Source: Tillus elongatus (taxonomy: Eukaryota > Arthropoda > Insecta > Coleoptera > Cleridae). From it: 64,000 bases of DNA. A program made the translations under genes and the position numbers. The notes beneath the pieces are model-generated. The model saw nothing but the letters and a program-made list of their open reading frames with translations. It made no database searches and was not told the origin of the DNA. Positions 24,687 to 35,499 of the stretch are shown here, in pieces. Position 1 is the stretch's first letter. Each line of letters opens with the position of its first letter. Location of the stretch: contig OZ023268.1 in assembly GCA_964006375.1 (NCBI GenBank), forward strand, positions 87,796,358-87,860,357. Direction: 5' to 3'.

Positions 24687-25026
24687 TTTTTAACGTCGGT
24701 CTATTTCCGCGACCATGGCCAAATACCAACGCCTGCGAGCAGTTTCACCTTACTATCCTGGAAATGTTGCCGAACCCTTGCTTTTCTGTAAGAAGAGTAG
24801 GAATCTTAAACGTGCACAACATTGCACGGACACGGGACCGACGGCTTTACGCCCCGTCCAAAGGGCGGAACGTGCAGACAACAAACTTGCTCAAATACAA
24901 TGCCACAACCTCGGTTGATATTAATTGTACAGTATTTACTGAAAAAGTGAGAGGGAAACCGTAAATATCGAACACGGTATCCCTCAGTTCAGAGGTACAC
25001 GTCCTTATCACTTAACCACCGAGGCT
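24687..25026 (-). mobile_element. tRNA-derived SINE with 13-bp target duplication
   Basis: CTCTCCCTTACTT at 24674-24686 is repeated exactly at 25027-25039. Read on the minus strand, the element starts with a tRNA-like head: 'gcctcggtggttaagtg' with box A character, 'acgtgtacctctgaactgag', then 'gtgttcgatatt' as box B. It ends in a short A run at the left boundary. About 340 bp long, with no coding. It interrupts the piggyBac relic. Confidence 0.8.
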
Positions 25027-25700
25027 CTCTCCCTTACTTATTTTACAGCTAATGACATCTTTTGGAAGACCTCTGCGATTTTTTCTCCAAGTTCCTCGGA
25101 GGTCTGTTTTTTTCTCCAACAAACTTGTAGCCAGCGGAATTGAGGTGTAGTAATTGTCTGATACGATAGTTCTTCCAATATTAAGATAATTTTTTGCTAG
25201 ATCCTTCACGACTTATTCACCCAAACAACCTTTGCTGGATCCATCCAAAACTGTTTGTCTAGTATACAGAGATAATCTGTATGTATATCGATGAGTGTCA
25301 CACAATTGAAACATTTTTAGACCATACTTATGTGCCCTGTTAGGGATACATTGTCTAAAGAGAAGACGGCCTCTGAAAGATACCATGCTTTCATCCGCAA
25401 CAAGAGTTTCTCCTAGCACAGCATTTTCTGCAAATTTTGCTTCTAGAATGCTAAATATTTTCCGTATTTTGTAGAGTCCGTCATTGGTATCAGCTGTTTC
25501 GTTGTTGGCAAAATGTATATACCATGAAAGCAATTACAATCGATTTCTGCTCATTACAGTTGGTATCACTTTGTTCTGATATAAAACTGACTGCTTCAAA
25601 TAGTCACTAATTTCCGGATATTTGACGAGTCCCATGTATAAAACTATTCCTAGAAATTTTCGCATTTCGTCGTTGTTGGTAGGTTTCTATGTGTAGGTTA
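25012..25700 (-). pseudogene. piggyBac-like transposase core, frameshifted
   Basis: The frame 25533-25213 has D-G-L-Y-K-I-R-K-I-F, the catalytic D-E-S-M-V-S-F-R-G-R segment, then H-K-Y-G-L-K-M-F-Q-L-C. The frame 25209-25012 follows with the second catalytic segment I-V-S-D-N-Y-Y-T-S-I-P-L-A, then G-T-W-R-K-N-R-R-G-L-P-K. Upstream, 25700-25560 reads F-L-G-I-V-L-Y-M-G-L-V-K-Y-P. Together these are the conserved blocks of the piggyBac core, including two of the catalytic aspartates. At least two frameshifts make it inactive. Confidence 0.88.
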
Positions 25701-26289
25701 AGCATGGCGCGCCTGCACTAAGACTTCTGTTAAAAACAGACTTGGAGACTACTTATCTGGCTTCACTATTGGTTTTCTTTTTTGTAAATGAAGGACGTAG
25801 CCAGAGCATCAGCTTACTAGAGCAACTGCCCCTTCTGAGTTATAGATGTTCTTCAACGTTTCTGTGACTGGTTTCGCTGCTTGGCAGCGTCCTCAGACAT
25901 AAGAAAATGGATTTAATACAAAATCATGACAATTACAAATAAATATCTGTTGCTATGTTATGATATTTTGATCAACAAATTCTTTTAAAATAAAAAGAAT
26001 TGTTTCTTCGTCCGAATTGTTTATAGATGGAAGGACGCCCTCTTTTAGCTCACAATCATTGTTATCAACGAGGTTTCCACTTACGCCTGAATCATCTCCA
26101 CTGTTTTCTTCACATGAGCTAGAATTGGATAATTCAGAAAATGATTCGGAGCTCCATTCATTGTTTTCTCTTTTACGTATTCTTTATTACTCTTCTTATG
26201 TGACAGGCTTTCTATTGCCTAAATTGTATGTTTTTTTGCCTCTGCTATAATATAAACACCGAACTACTAAAATTTCTTGAAAAATACAG

Positions 26290-26725
26290 TCTAATCCACG
26301 ACAGGCAGTATGGATTACGTCAATGCAGATCAATTAGGTTTCGTCTTCCGAGCTCGCAAATACTTTTCACCAGCTAATCTCTATACCTTATATACTTCAC
26401 AAATAAGGCCAAACCTCGAATATTGCTCCCCAATCTGGGGTGCCGCTGCCGCTTCTACACTTGCTATCCTAGACTCTATTTAGAAGAGAGCTATACGTCT
26501 CATCGGTGACCCTACTCTCGCCCAAAGGCTGTTATCGCTTGTCCACCGACGTGCCGTTGGTGAACTCTCTCTCTTTTATAGATATCTGCACGGGCACTGC
26601 TCAGAGGAGCTTTCTTCCATAGTTCCTGCACCTGCTGCCCCCAACAGATCTACCAGGTGAACAGAGTGAATGCACCCTTTTACTGTCCAGGTCACCAGAC
26701 ATAGAACAACCGAGGGTATATTCAG
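26290..26725 (+). pseudogene. LINE RT C-terminal fragment (same family as 37326-38505)
   Basis: Encodes L-G-F-V-F-R-A-R-K-Y-F-S-P-A-N-L-Y, then R-P-N-L-E-Y-C-S-P-I-W-G, R-A-I-R-L-I-G and H-R-R-A-V-G-E-L-S-L-F-Y-R, interrupted by stops. The order equals the thumb and tail of the copies at 37.9 and 58.6 kb. The 3' tail is lost after about 26720. Confidence 0.8.
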
Positions 26726-26730
26726 AAATG

Positions 26731-27096
26731 TTAGGCATACCTACATGTTTTTGAATACAAATACATTTTTTGGGATGTTGTTAGGATATGCACCAAAGCA
26801 AGTTTGCAGCTTCTACTGTTTTTCTTCCAAAAGTATAAATACTGTTGCACAAAATCACTTAAATTATTTTCATTAAACGGTATACGAAAGTCAGCTGCAC
26901 TTAACAGTGCACTAACAATTAATTTCTCTTCATTTGTTGGGCTAGACGGTGGTCTTCCTAATTTATCGGAGTGCATCCCTTTATATTTTTAATATAAAGT
27001 GGTTTTTGGGACACCAAACCGTGCAGAAGCTTGACTAAATGAGAGTCTGCCATCAACAACTGCTTATAAAGCATCTTCCATTGATTGGGGGCTCAT
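26731..27096 (-). pseudogene. Pogo/Tigger-type transposase N-terminal DNA-binding fragment
   Basis: From about 27096 the minus strand reads S-M-E-D-A-L, then A-V-V-D-G-R-L-S-F-S-Q-A-S-A-R-F-G-V-P, then T-T-L-Y. This is a pipsqueak-type helix-turn-helix as found at the N-terminus of pogo-like transposases. The frame 26976-26731 continues with L-G-R-P-P-S and E-E-K-L-I-V-S-A-L. The catalytic DDE core is absent. Confidence 0.65.
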
Positions 27097-27555
27097 AGTT
27101 TCGCCTATATGCCGTTCCTAGTCGGTGGACATGTACTCGCGGCATCGTTCGGTATTACCCTACAAAAGCACTTTTTTTAGTTTTTGAACCTAACCTAAAT
27201 CATGATGTTTTTTATGTCATACTAGTTCATTATTGTGTTTTTATTGCTTAGTTATCAACTACATAATTGTCTACTTTATGCCCAAGCGCCATAAAGTGTA
27301 CTTTACGGCCCGCGCTGACGTAACATACACTTTATAGCCCGCGTGCACATAAAGACAAATAATTTTTGTTTGACTTCTTTATTAATGAAATTACAGATAA
27401 TGGAATAAAAGTAATATGTAAATATTTAATTATCATTATTTAGTCGAATTAACATAAAATTGACAGTTCTGAAAAGATCCGGTGATGGTTAGGTTGCCTT
27501 CAGCAAACGGTGATTCGTGTTTCATTGTTTGGGTCTGACTAGTATGACATAAAAT

Positions 27556-27692
27556 TTTGTATGCACCGCTGGTATAAATAGAGGTGTATGCCCTCGAGCG
27601 ACTTACAAACCCTCGGGCCGGAGGCCCTCGGGTTTGTAAAATCGTCGCTCTCGGGGCTTAAACATCTATTTATACCCTTGGTGCATAAATAA
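27556..27692. repeat. Long imperfect hairpin, about 130 bp, with TATA-like arms
   Basis: The two arms are reverse complements with few mismatches: 'atgcacc..ggtataaataga' on the left and 'tctatttatacc..ggtgcat' on the right. A GC-rich inner stem around 27605-27640 centres on 'cggaggccctcg'. Each arm carries TATAAATA. It may be the end of an old DNA element or a fused pair of terminal repeats. The adjacent stretch 27100-27550 has no recognised gene. Confidence 0.7.
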
Positions 27693-27699
27693 CTATTTT

Positions 27700-28328
27700 A
27701 ATTTTGTTATGCAGAAGTGTTGTTATGGTCATTATAAAGTATTTACTTCATTGGACTAAACTGATATTACCAATACTTACTAAGATATGGAGAGGTTTTG
27801 ATGCCTTAAAAAAAATCGACGTAAATCTCTTGCCTACGATCGGATCAACAGCACCGTAAAAACTGTTTTCTAATCGCGTAGGACTGAACGACAACGTGGG
27901 CATATTATGCAGCACATCTAACAGGTTTTGGTATTGTAGTTGCCTACCGATGCAGATAATTTGCAGAGTTTGATGAATGTTGATTTTGTTCGGTATTGCC
28001 CGCGGTGTTCGATATATCCCCATTATACGGTACCTAGTTGAAAACTGATTGAATGTTTGAAAGAGTGTATGTTTTACGATACTGTAGGTAAACAGAATCT
28101 GTATGGTTTCAAAAGAATATGTTGTGGATGACTGACTGATTAGAGTATTTAAATTATTTTATTATGCCATTATAATAGTACATCAGTAAACAAAGAATCA
28201 TAGATTATTTTACAACTGGGTGTCGAACAAGGATGATGATCTCTCCTAAGCTCTTACCATGTAAACTAATATTGGGGTTGCTTTTAGAATAAATACAATA
28301 AAAATTAATAATGTAATGCGTTTTTAAG
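27700..28328. other. Intron sequence, nothing firmly recognised
   Basis: A 91-codon frame on the minus strand (28023-27748) has no motif that I know and no splice or promoter context; I do not call it a gene. The stretch ends in the T5AAG acceptor of the next exon. Confidence 0.35.
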
Positions 28329-28457
28329 GGTTAACTGAAGGAATGATTGATCTGTCCCAATTGCCACAACCCAGTCAGGATGATCCTAGAAGAGGAGCAT
28401 CGGGTACAACTTTAAAACAATTAAACGAAAGAGTCGATGAAATAGAAAGAGTATTAG
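28329..28457 (+). CDS. QRICH2: QRICH2-like gene, internal exon
   Basis: Acceptor gtttttaAG, donor TTAG|GTAAGT, 129 nt. It encodes L-T-E-G-M-I-D-L-S-Q-L-P-Q-P-S, a Gly/Thr linker and a coil N-E-R-V-D-E-I-E-R-V-L. Only 57 nt of intron separate it from the next exon. Both phases match. Confidence 0.88.
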
Positions 28458-28514
28458 GTAAGTTCATAGTTAGACAAGCATTTATAAATGACTACATAAC
28501 TGTTTGATTTGAAG

Positions 28515-28641
28515 CTATAAAAGACGAAGGTGGCAGTGAAACTAAGAGAAGGATGTCAAAACCAAAAAAGAGTGATGCAAGTGTTGATAATGAAGCGGAA
28601 ATGGAAGATAAAGGAACCTTGACTACGGACTTGCTGGACAG
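28515..28641 (+). CDS. QRICH2: QRICH2-like gene, internal exon with GC donor
   Basis: Acceptor tttgaAG, 127 nt, donor ACAG|GCAATA. It encodes a charged, low-complexity segment (K-R-R-M-S-K-P-K-K-S-D-A, then E-A-E-M-E-D-K) ending T-D-L-L-D. No GT donor downstream has the right phase and consensus before a transposon starts at 28669. The GC donor gives phase 2, exactly what the next exon (41032) needs. GC-AG introns are a known minor class. Confidence 0.72.
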
Positions 28642-29009
28642 GCAATACATTATTTATTTACTTGTATACACAGAGTGGCTCGGTGAAAACGAAACAGACC
28701 CGATTTTTCATATTTTCTGTTATTCAAAAAAGTCGCTTGCACACGTCAATTTTTACTGCGAGGGGGAAAACATTTTCCTAATATTTTCAACACTGTCAGT
28801 TAACTGCTCTAGCGGAGGTGATTTTTACCTCAGAAATTTTAAACGGAAAGAGCTATTGAGTGACATCTGATTTGGAAGCTGATAAAATTATATTTTCGAA
28901 AGGTATCAGTTTTTGAAAATCGGTTCTGTACTTTTTGAGAAAACGCGTTTCAAACTCTTGTCTGCCAAACAAGACAAGTTTCTTACATTATCTTTTTTTT
29001 ACCTTACAA

Positions 29010-29345
29010 GTATACTAATGTATTAAATGTTCGAAATGTTGACGTGCAGGTTGCGTCCGATAATAAATGTTTTGTTCAAAGCGGTTGCGAGTGTTGCAAA
29101 GCATTTCAGGTAAAATTTGTTGACATTCGGCGATGATGCGTTGGCCTAAATCATCAAGGCATTCTGGCATTGTAGTGTAAATTTTATTTTTCAGATAATC
29201 TCACAAAAAAATCTAAAGAGTTTAAAACCGGCGAGCTTGCAGGCCAGGCTACTGCTCCTCTTCGCCCAACTCATCTCCAAGATAATGTTCGGTTCAAGTA
29301 CCGACAAAAAGCAACTGTGCAGTGTGGAGGTGCTCTCTCTTGCTG
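29010..29345 (-). pseudogene. Mariner-type transposase C-terminal fragment
   Basis: Minus-strand reading has a damaged W-P-A-S-S-P-V-L-N-S-L-D-F-F-L block, which carries the third catalytic aspartate. It continues L-K-N-K-I-Y-T-T-M-P-E-C-L-D-D-L, R-I-I-A-E-C-Q-Q-I-L-P-E-M-L and N-R-F-E-Q-N. Stops and a frameshift are present. Confidence 0.65.
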
Positions 29346-29454
29346 AAAAATTAATTCATTATCATTGTAACGGTGACTTTGTTTACCAATTTCTGTTAGC
29401 GCTGGATTAACAGCATCTTCCAATACCTACCTGTTAATACACTTCTTCTGGGGG

Positions 29455-29655
29455 AATGAAACTCTTTAGATTTTTTGGGCCACCTGAAAAAGAGGATTTA
29501 CACTACAGTGCCAGAATGCGTAAATGATTTACGCCAACCCATCATCGCCGTCAGCAAATTTCACCCGAATTCTTCGCAAGGTTCAAAACCGCTTTGAGCA
29601 AAACTCGTACTGTTACATGGAAACTAGAGGTCAACATTTTGTACATTAAATACAT
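29455..29655 (+). pseudogene. Second mariner-type transposase C-terminal fragment, opposite strand
   Basis: Plus-strand reading D-F-L-G-H-L-K-K-R-I-Y-T-T-V-P-E-C-V-N-D-L is homologous to the fragment at 29010-29345, but in the other orientation, followed by further degraded C-terminal sequence. Confidence 0.55.
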
Positions 29656-29759
29656 TAGAATACTGATAAAGTAATAAAACATAGTGCTGCAAATTGAATC
29701 ATAACTTCCTAATAGCTGTAATAATTTACTATCCTCAGAACATATTCTCATGAGATGAA

Positions 29760-30500
29760 TTCAGGGTCCATGATTGACCACAATGAAAATCTTCGTTTTC
29801 CTGTAACCATAAATGTTTGAAACGCTATATTACACAAGTTTATGAAAAAATTTCTCTTTCACCAAATGACCCCTCATTTATACCCTACTCCCTGCAGCGA
29901 TCTTACCCAAAAAATACTCTAAGCGTTTATGTTTTGGGTGATAATTGGATACCAAATTTGAAGATGATATCTCAATTTGTTCAAAAGTTATTGCGCCTAC
30001 TAACAGAGAGACGTACAGACCGACTGATCGACAGGCAAAAAGAATTCGTTCTAGAATCAAGTTTTCTATGTTTCTGGACTGTTTACGCCGTTTTAGAAAA
30101 AAAAAATTGAAATTTCTGTTGCCGATATCTCACCCCCACACATTCAACCCCTAATTTAATTTCAGCACAGAATACCAGAAGTTTGATGAAATTGAAAGTT
30201 TTCTGACAAACAATCCCTAAAACGTTATATTACACAAGTTTAACGAAAAAATCTCAATTTTCACCAAATCATCCCCCATTCATCCCATACCCCTGGAGCG
30301 ATTTTACCCAATAACAATCCGAACCGTTTATTTGTTGGGTGCCAACTGTGTACCAAATTTGAAGACTATATCTCAATTCGTTGTAAAGCCGACAATCGTG
30401 GCTACAAACAGACATACATACAGGCCGACACACCGACAGACACAAAAATTTGTTTGTTCCCGAATCTTGTTTTCGTTTAAACGAAACTATTTTTGAAATT
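29760..30500 (+). repeat. Dispersed repeat family B, two units
   Basis: Two tandem units about 400 bp apart start with 'cgctatattacacaagttta' and 'cgttatattacacaagttta'. They contain 'tcaccaaat', 'accaaatttgaag', 'atatctcaatt' and a run of 'acagaccgac' type. The same blocks recur three times at 59790-60690. Non-coding. Confidence 0.75.
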
Positions 30501-30889
30501 TTTGTCACCGATGCGATACTTCCACACGTATTGACGATGTGGAAGTAATGTAAGAAACTTGTTCGTTTTGTTTGGATTAGCTTTAAAATACGGTCAGTCA
30601 ATACCGCTTTTCGCTTAAAACTTCAGGGGTGAAACTCACCCCCAATAGAGTGATAAACTGACAGGGTTGAAAGTATCGTCAACATTTTTCCCCTTCGAAA
30701 TAAAAATTGGTTAGTGCGAGCAATTTTTTTAATTACAGGAAATATGAAAAAACTGTTGCCTTTTTCACTGCGCCACTCTGTGTGTATCTATCTATTTGTT
30801 CATTTATTTCCACAGGTAGCTATCCACAATTTACAACTCAAAATGATACATTTCATGGTGAGACTAATTTAAATGACCCCCATTGGAGA

Positions 30890-30990
30890 AACCAATTCAC
30901 AACAACACAAGTAAAAGGAGAACCCTGCGATCAAACCCAGTACTCTTCGATTCAGAGGCACGCGTTTTTGCCCCTGAATCATCGACGCTC
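30890..30990 (-). repeat. Head of a tRNA-derived SINE, same family as 24687-25026
   Basis: The minus strand reads 'gcgtcgatgattcagggg', 'acgcgtgcctctgaatcga' and 'tgggtttgatcgc' in the same order and spacing as the head of the SINE at 24687-25026 (box A, middle, box B). I do not see its tail or target duplications. Confidence 0.5.
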
Positions 30991-30999
30991 ATAAATAAT

Positions 31000-32340
31000 T
31001 GTTAATTCGGTACATATTAAAGCATAACAACTGCCGTGACAATTGCATTGTGCTTGAGCAAGTTGAATGCCTGCACCCGCTCTTCAGAAAGGCCGCCAAG
31101 ATTTCGGTCTTGTGCACCACGCGATGTTAGGCATGTAAAACATCCCTAACCTGCTTACAAACTCCGGGAGTTCGGTTGAATATAGAATAAGGCGAAATGT
31201 TTGTCTGGCGTCTGTGACTGGACATAGTCCCTGAAATAGGCAGACGGTAAAGAAAAAAAATACAATACTATTTTTTAGGATAAATTTTAGGATTATTTTG
31301 AAAAACAGATATCCAAAGCAGTGCCCGTTTTTTAAGAAAGTGACACAAGAATATTGAAGTCCGGGCGCAGGCAGTGCCGTATGGTAGCTCATTTTCATTA
31401 AAAGTTTGTACATTTTTATAACCCAATTTTCCACTAACCTAGAAACTTAAATGTTGGTACACAAAAGTATATGGAAGGCAACAAATAAACGAAGTTTTAC
31501 CAAAATAGATTTACATGTTTCAACAATACAAATATATTTGTTTTTAAATTGGTCCGATTAAGCAGGCTAATGTGTCGACTTTTAATCAAAATTAATTTGC
31601 CTTTATATGAAGAAACGTTTTGAGAGTTTGAAGGCCTGATCTACATAATCAAATTTTTTTATGAAAATTTGCTGGAACACTGTGATTGTGTATAAGATTA
31701 GACCGGATCTCAATACATGATCTGAATTTCTTGTCTGTTCTGATAAATGTCATAATCAACAGTTATGCTGGGTAAATGCTATAAAAGCAGTTGTCCCCCA
31801 ACGGTCGACCGCTTATTGTTATAGGCAGAAATATTGCCTGTCTCAGTTCATCCAAAGGCATACAATAGAATTCCTATCTTTTCCATCTCCCTCCGCCCTA
31901 CGTCCTCCGCTCCCAGAAGCATGAAATATAAACAAAAGAGCAGACAACCAACAACGTAGCATTTTTCAAAAGCAAAATTATTACCACTTTTCTACAAATA
32001 CGAAGCCGAAACTGACGCCACCTTCTGGGAAGTAGCTCAACTTAGAAAGACTTTCGATAGAATCGTAAAGTTTTAAAGGAAAGCGTGAGTTCAAGATGTT
32101 CAGCAGCACTTTACGGGATAATATTTTCTATCTTTGTCGGAGGTACTTCTTCGTCTGGAATATCGCAGCCTTAAAACCCGAAAATCGCTTCACAAACAAG
32201 GTTAGCATGAGATAATGAAAAGCCCAAACGACAACTTGTATTTATGTATTTATGTTAGATGTCGGTTAATTGACAACTTTCAGCTTCCTCAAGCTCTCAA
32301 ATACACTACGCGTCAATTGAAGTGGAACACCTTAAATTTT
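31000..32340. other. Intron sequence; family A fragment near 31350, otherwise nothing recognised
   Basis: Around 31350-31390 'gcgcaggcagtgccgtatggtag' is a decayed signature of the AT-rich family A. The stretch 31500-32340 shows no coding motif, RNA or repeat that I can name. Confidence 0.4.
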
Positions 32341-32538
32341 GGATGCTCTTTGATCGTTTGTAGTTCAAAATCAAGGTCACGGAATCTGCTCTAATTTTTA
32401 CAGGTTAGCAGATGCTTCTTGGGATTTCTGTTTGGTAGACAATAACGAAATTTGCACTCAAGTGCTACAAGATACAGGGTGGAATATAAGTAGGCGTTTT
32501 TTCCGCAACATTTTAAACGATGGCCAATACTCTACGGG

Positions 32539-32541
<3 letters not shown>

Positions 32542-32631
<90 letters not shown>
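32542..32631. repeat. (TA)n microsatellite, about 45 units
   Basis: Uninterrupted TA at the outer left edge of a long-armed Tc1-like element. Confidence 0.95.
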
Positions 32632-32633
<2 letters not shown>

Positions 32634-33215
32634 GGTATGCAATTTAGAAGTATTCCTAGATACCTAGGGACGTTGTTGAGATTTTACTAATATCGCGGTC
32701 CACCACGTTTTTATAATCAATTTTGTATTTTAGGTCCAATCCAGCCTAAGTAAAAATGCAAGCGAACCCCATTGGTCGATGAGGCGGATTATATTTTTGG
32801 TATTCAGCGCTGAAGAATATTCCTATATCTCGTGACCTTCTTGAGATTTTGTTGATATCGCGTTCCACTACGTAGCTGTCATGAATCTTGTCTTTGAGAT
32901 CAAATTTCACGCTTAACTACAATCGATTTTCGCAAAACGCGCACCTCAATAGTCAAGAAGTTGGTTTAGGTGAATTTAAGGTATACAGTGTAGAAGAACA
33001 CCTTAATACCTCGGGATATTTTTGAGATTTCATTAATCCCGCACCCACTACGTTTATATCATCAATTTGTTTCCTTTTTTTTTATCATTGGTCGACGCTG
33101 ATTTTTGGTATTCCATTTTCAAAAATATCTCCACGAGGGAATCCTTGAGATTTTGTTGATATCGCATTTGACTAGGTTGCTGTCAGCAAATTTTCCTCCT
33201 AACTTTCTCCCAAAG

Positions 33216-34190
33216 GCCTGGCGCCGGGTTAGGGGGATCTTCATTCCCAAGCCGGGAAGGGAGGACTACACGCTGGCCAAGACGTAGAGGCTAATCAGCC
33301 TTACATCATTCCTGCTTAAGGCATTAGAAAATATAGTACATAGGTTTATGTTGGGAGGGATCCTAAAGGATCACCCCTTCCATAAAGATCAGCACGCGTA
33401 CCAGCGGGGGAAGTCGACGGAAACGGCGTTCCATGCTGTGACACGGGAGGTGGAAGGGCAGCTGCCTTTCTATGGTGTCTGGTCATGGACGGCCTCTTGG
33501 AGCGACTCTCTGAAAATGGCTTCTTAGCCCAGGCGTACGCTGATGATGGGCTGGTCTTAGTCACCGGCAAATTCCTCGGCGTCGTCTGTGAGTGCATGCA
33601 AGCTGCCTGTAGCATAATAGAAAGGTGGTGTGGTGAGCAGGGACTCACTCAACCGGGCGAAGACGGAGATGATCCTATTTACCAAGAAGAGGAAGGTAGA
33701 GGGGTTCAGGGCGCCCGTGATGTTTGGAAAACCTTTAGCTTTAGTGCGGGAGGTCAAATATCGAGAGGTGATCATGGACCCCAAACTAACATGGGGGTCG
33801 CAAATAGAACGAGGAAGGGAGTAGCGACTCTCTGGCAGCTGCGTCGTGTGATAGGGAGGACCTGGGGACTTAATCCTCGGATCCTTTATTGGATATACAC
33901 TGCGATCGTCAAGCCGAGAATCCTTTATGGAGCGTTGGTCTGGTGGTGTGGTGTGAACCAAACTAGCTACAAGCTGGCTAACCTCCTGGCAATCCTAGGT
34001 ATCACAGGCGCTATGAGGACGACACCCTAAGCCGCGCTAGAGGTCGTGTTGATGCTACCACCGCTTCCCATCTGTATCAGAAGGGAGGCTATGGCGTCGC
34101 ATCTTAGAATGCGAGACTCAGGAAAGTGGTGCGGAGAGGGAGCAGTAATAGGGCATGTAAGAGTCGCCAAGGAGGTGGAAAAGTAAATTC
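33216..34190 (+). pseudogene. R1/LOA-like reverse transcriptase, deleted
   Basis: 33216-33470 reads W-R-R-V-R-G-I-F-I-P-K-P-G-R-E-D-Y, L-I-S-L-T-S-F-L-L-K-A-L-E, Q-H-A-Y-Q-R-G-K-S-T-E-T-A-F-H. At about 33474 the frame jumps directly to V-M-D-G-L-L-E-R-L and the catalytic A-Y-A-D-D box, so motif A with the first catalytic aspartates is missing. Frames at 33485-34030 and 33630-33824 then alternate through K-P-L-A-L-V-R-E-V-K-Y, the block after the catalytic loop, and the thumb R-I-L-Y-G-A-L-V-W-W. Inactive through deletion and frameshifts. Confidence 0.8.
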
Positions 34191-35140
34191 CGATTTCCGC
34201 CATAAAGGTGCGGGATGCCGAGGACGATATTAGGTTGACTAGGCCATACACCCTCAGGATCCCCAGTGGGGATCAGTGGAGGGACAATGAGGTTGCATTC
34301 CAGCCCGCAAGCCTGGTCTGTTTCACCGACGGATCGCAGCTGGAGGACCAACAATCCTCCGGGGCAGGAATATACATCGAGGGCCTGGGGGTGCGCGAGA
34401 GCTATGCTCTTGGCGCATATACCACAGCATTCGAAACAGGTGTATGCTATCCTGCCTGTGGCCAATAGACAGGATGTGAAGAGGAGTCCCGAGAAATGTG
34501 TGTACATCTGCTCGGATAGCCAGGAGGTCCTCCGGGCAGTCTGCGCGGCCAGAATCAGGTCAAAACTGGTTCAGGAGTGCGCTGACGCCTTCAGAGGACT
34601 AGCCAGGATGAAGAAGGTGCAACTGGTGTGGGTTCCGGGACACTGTGGCGTAGCGGGGAATGAGGTGGCGAATACCCTCGCAAGCCTCGGTTCCCGGCGG
34701 CCGTTCTGGGGCCCGGAGCCTGCGATAGACATAAGTAGGAAGACAATATCTGTTGCCTTAAACAGGTGGACCGCGAAAGCAATGGAGAGGCACTGGGGGT
34801 CGGCTGGTGGCTGCAGGCAGAGATAAAGCTGTCTGACTACTCGGAAGGAGTCGACCTACGCTTCGCCGCATCCTTGGGGTGCTAACAGGCTACTGCGCCC
34901 TTAGAAGACACCTCACATTAATAGGCGTAGAGGGGGATCCCATTTGCCAGGAATGCGGCGAGGATGAAGAAACGTCCTACCACTACCTGTGTGAATGCGA
35001 GGCTTTTGGGAGTCTTCTAGCAGAATTGTTCGGATCGAGGACTCTGCAGAGGAATCAGGTAAGTACCGTCCAATTGAAGACCGTCACGGCCTTCATCTCG
35101 ATGTCGAGGCGGTTTGGCGACGGAACCGAGGAAGAGTAGA
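34190..35140 (+). pseudogene. R1/LOA-like RNase H domain and C-terminal zinc knuckle
   Basis: 34208-34440 has the first RNase H box C-F-T-D-G-S with catalytic Asp and G-A-G-I-Y-I-E-G. A frameshift at about 34440 leads to V-Y-I-C-S-D-S-Q-E-V-L-R-A (second Asp) and V-W-V-P-G-H-C-G-V-A-G-N-E-V-A-N-T-L-A (His and Asn/Asp box). The tail at 34879-35020 has C-Q-E-C-G-E-D-E-E-T, then H-Y-L-C-E-C, a C-C-H-C knuckle common at the C-terminus of this LINE group. Confidence 0.82.
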
Positions 35141-35499
35141 GCATGGTTGCTGGGTTGCTGGGGTTGACAAAAAGGGCCCATTGTGGCCTACTTGTTTGGA
35201 GTTGGCCTCCCCACCACTGCTGCTAGTACTACTACTACTCGCAAAAGGCGTATCAAAATAGTCGGGGATTTGGGTTAGGTGAATTTTGGGTAAGCAGTTG
35301 AGAAACCTTCAATACTTCGGGAGGTTTCTGAGGTATTGTTGATATCGCAGACTACTAGGTTGGTATCATAAATTTGGCTTCTTAGCAGTAAAACTAACAT
35401 GTTGGTAGCGAAAATTTTATTTTATTCATTACACAAGACATGACTAACACATAGAAAAATTAATGAAAGATAACGCCACAGTTATAAAGGAACGTAAAA

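Larger units (their letters stand above)
24095..26260 (-). mobile_element. piggyBac-like transposon relic
   Basis: Minus-strand relic of a piggyBac transposase, split by a SINE at 24687-25026. It reads from an acidic N-terminal region (26260-26000) through the catalytic core (25700-25040) to a basic C-terminal tail (24325-24095). I could not identify TTAA target duplications or terminal repeats, so the outer bounds are those of the coding remnants. Confidence 0.7.
28669..30784. mobile_element. Mariner-type transposon relic (element 4)
   Basis: The left end CACAGAGTGGCTCGGTGAAA and the right end (complement CACAGAGTGGCGCAGTGAAA) form inverted ends of about 29 bp with few mismatches, near TA dinucleotides. 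Inside are two transposase C-terminal fragments in opposite orientation and two units of a dispersed repeat (29760-30500). The left end is only 27 bp from the GC donor of the exon at 28641. Confidence 0.7.
33216..35245 (+). mobile_element. R1/LOA-like LINE fragment with RNase H
   Basis: A plus-strand, internally deleted LINE. It starts in RT fingers, skips part of the palm, then has the YADD region, thumb, an RNase H domain and a C-terminal C-C-H-C knuckle. It ends in a TAC-type short repeat (35222-35240). The flanks 'cccaaagg' and 'gcaaaagg' look like an imperfect target duplication. GC content is clearly higher than that of the surroundings. Confidence 0.8.

Noticed and set aside
27748..28023. 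91-codon minus-strand frame
   Set aside because: No motif, promoter or splice context; length is within chance for AT-rich DNA.
33346..34507. Several minus-strand frames of 100-134 codons
   Set aside because: They are shadows of the plus-strand LINE RT and RNase H, which carry the motifs.
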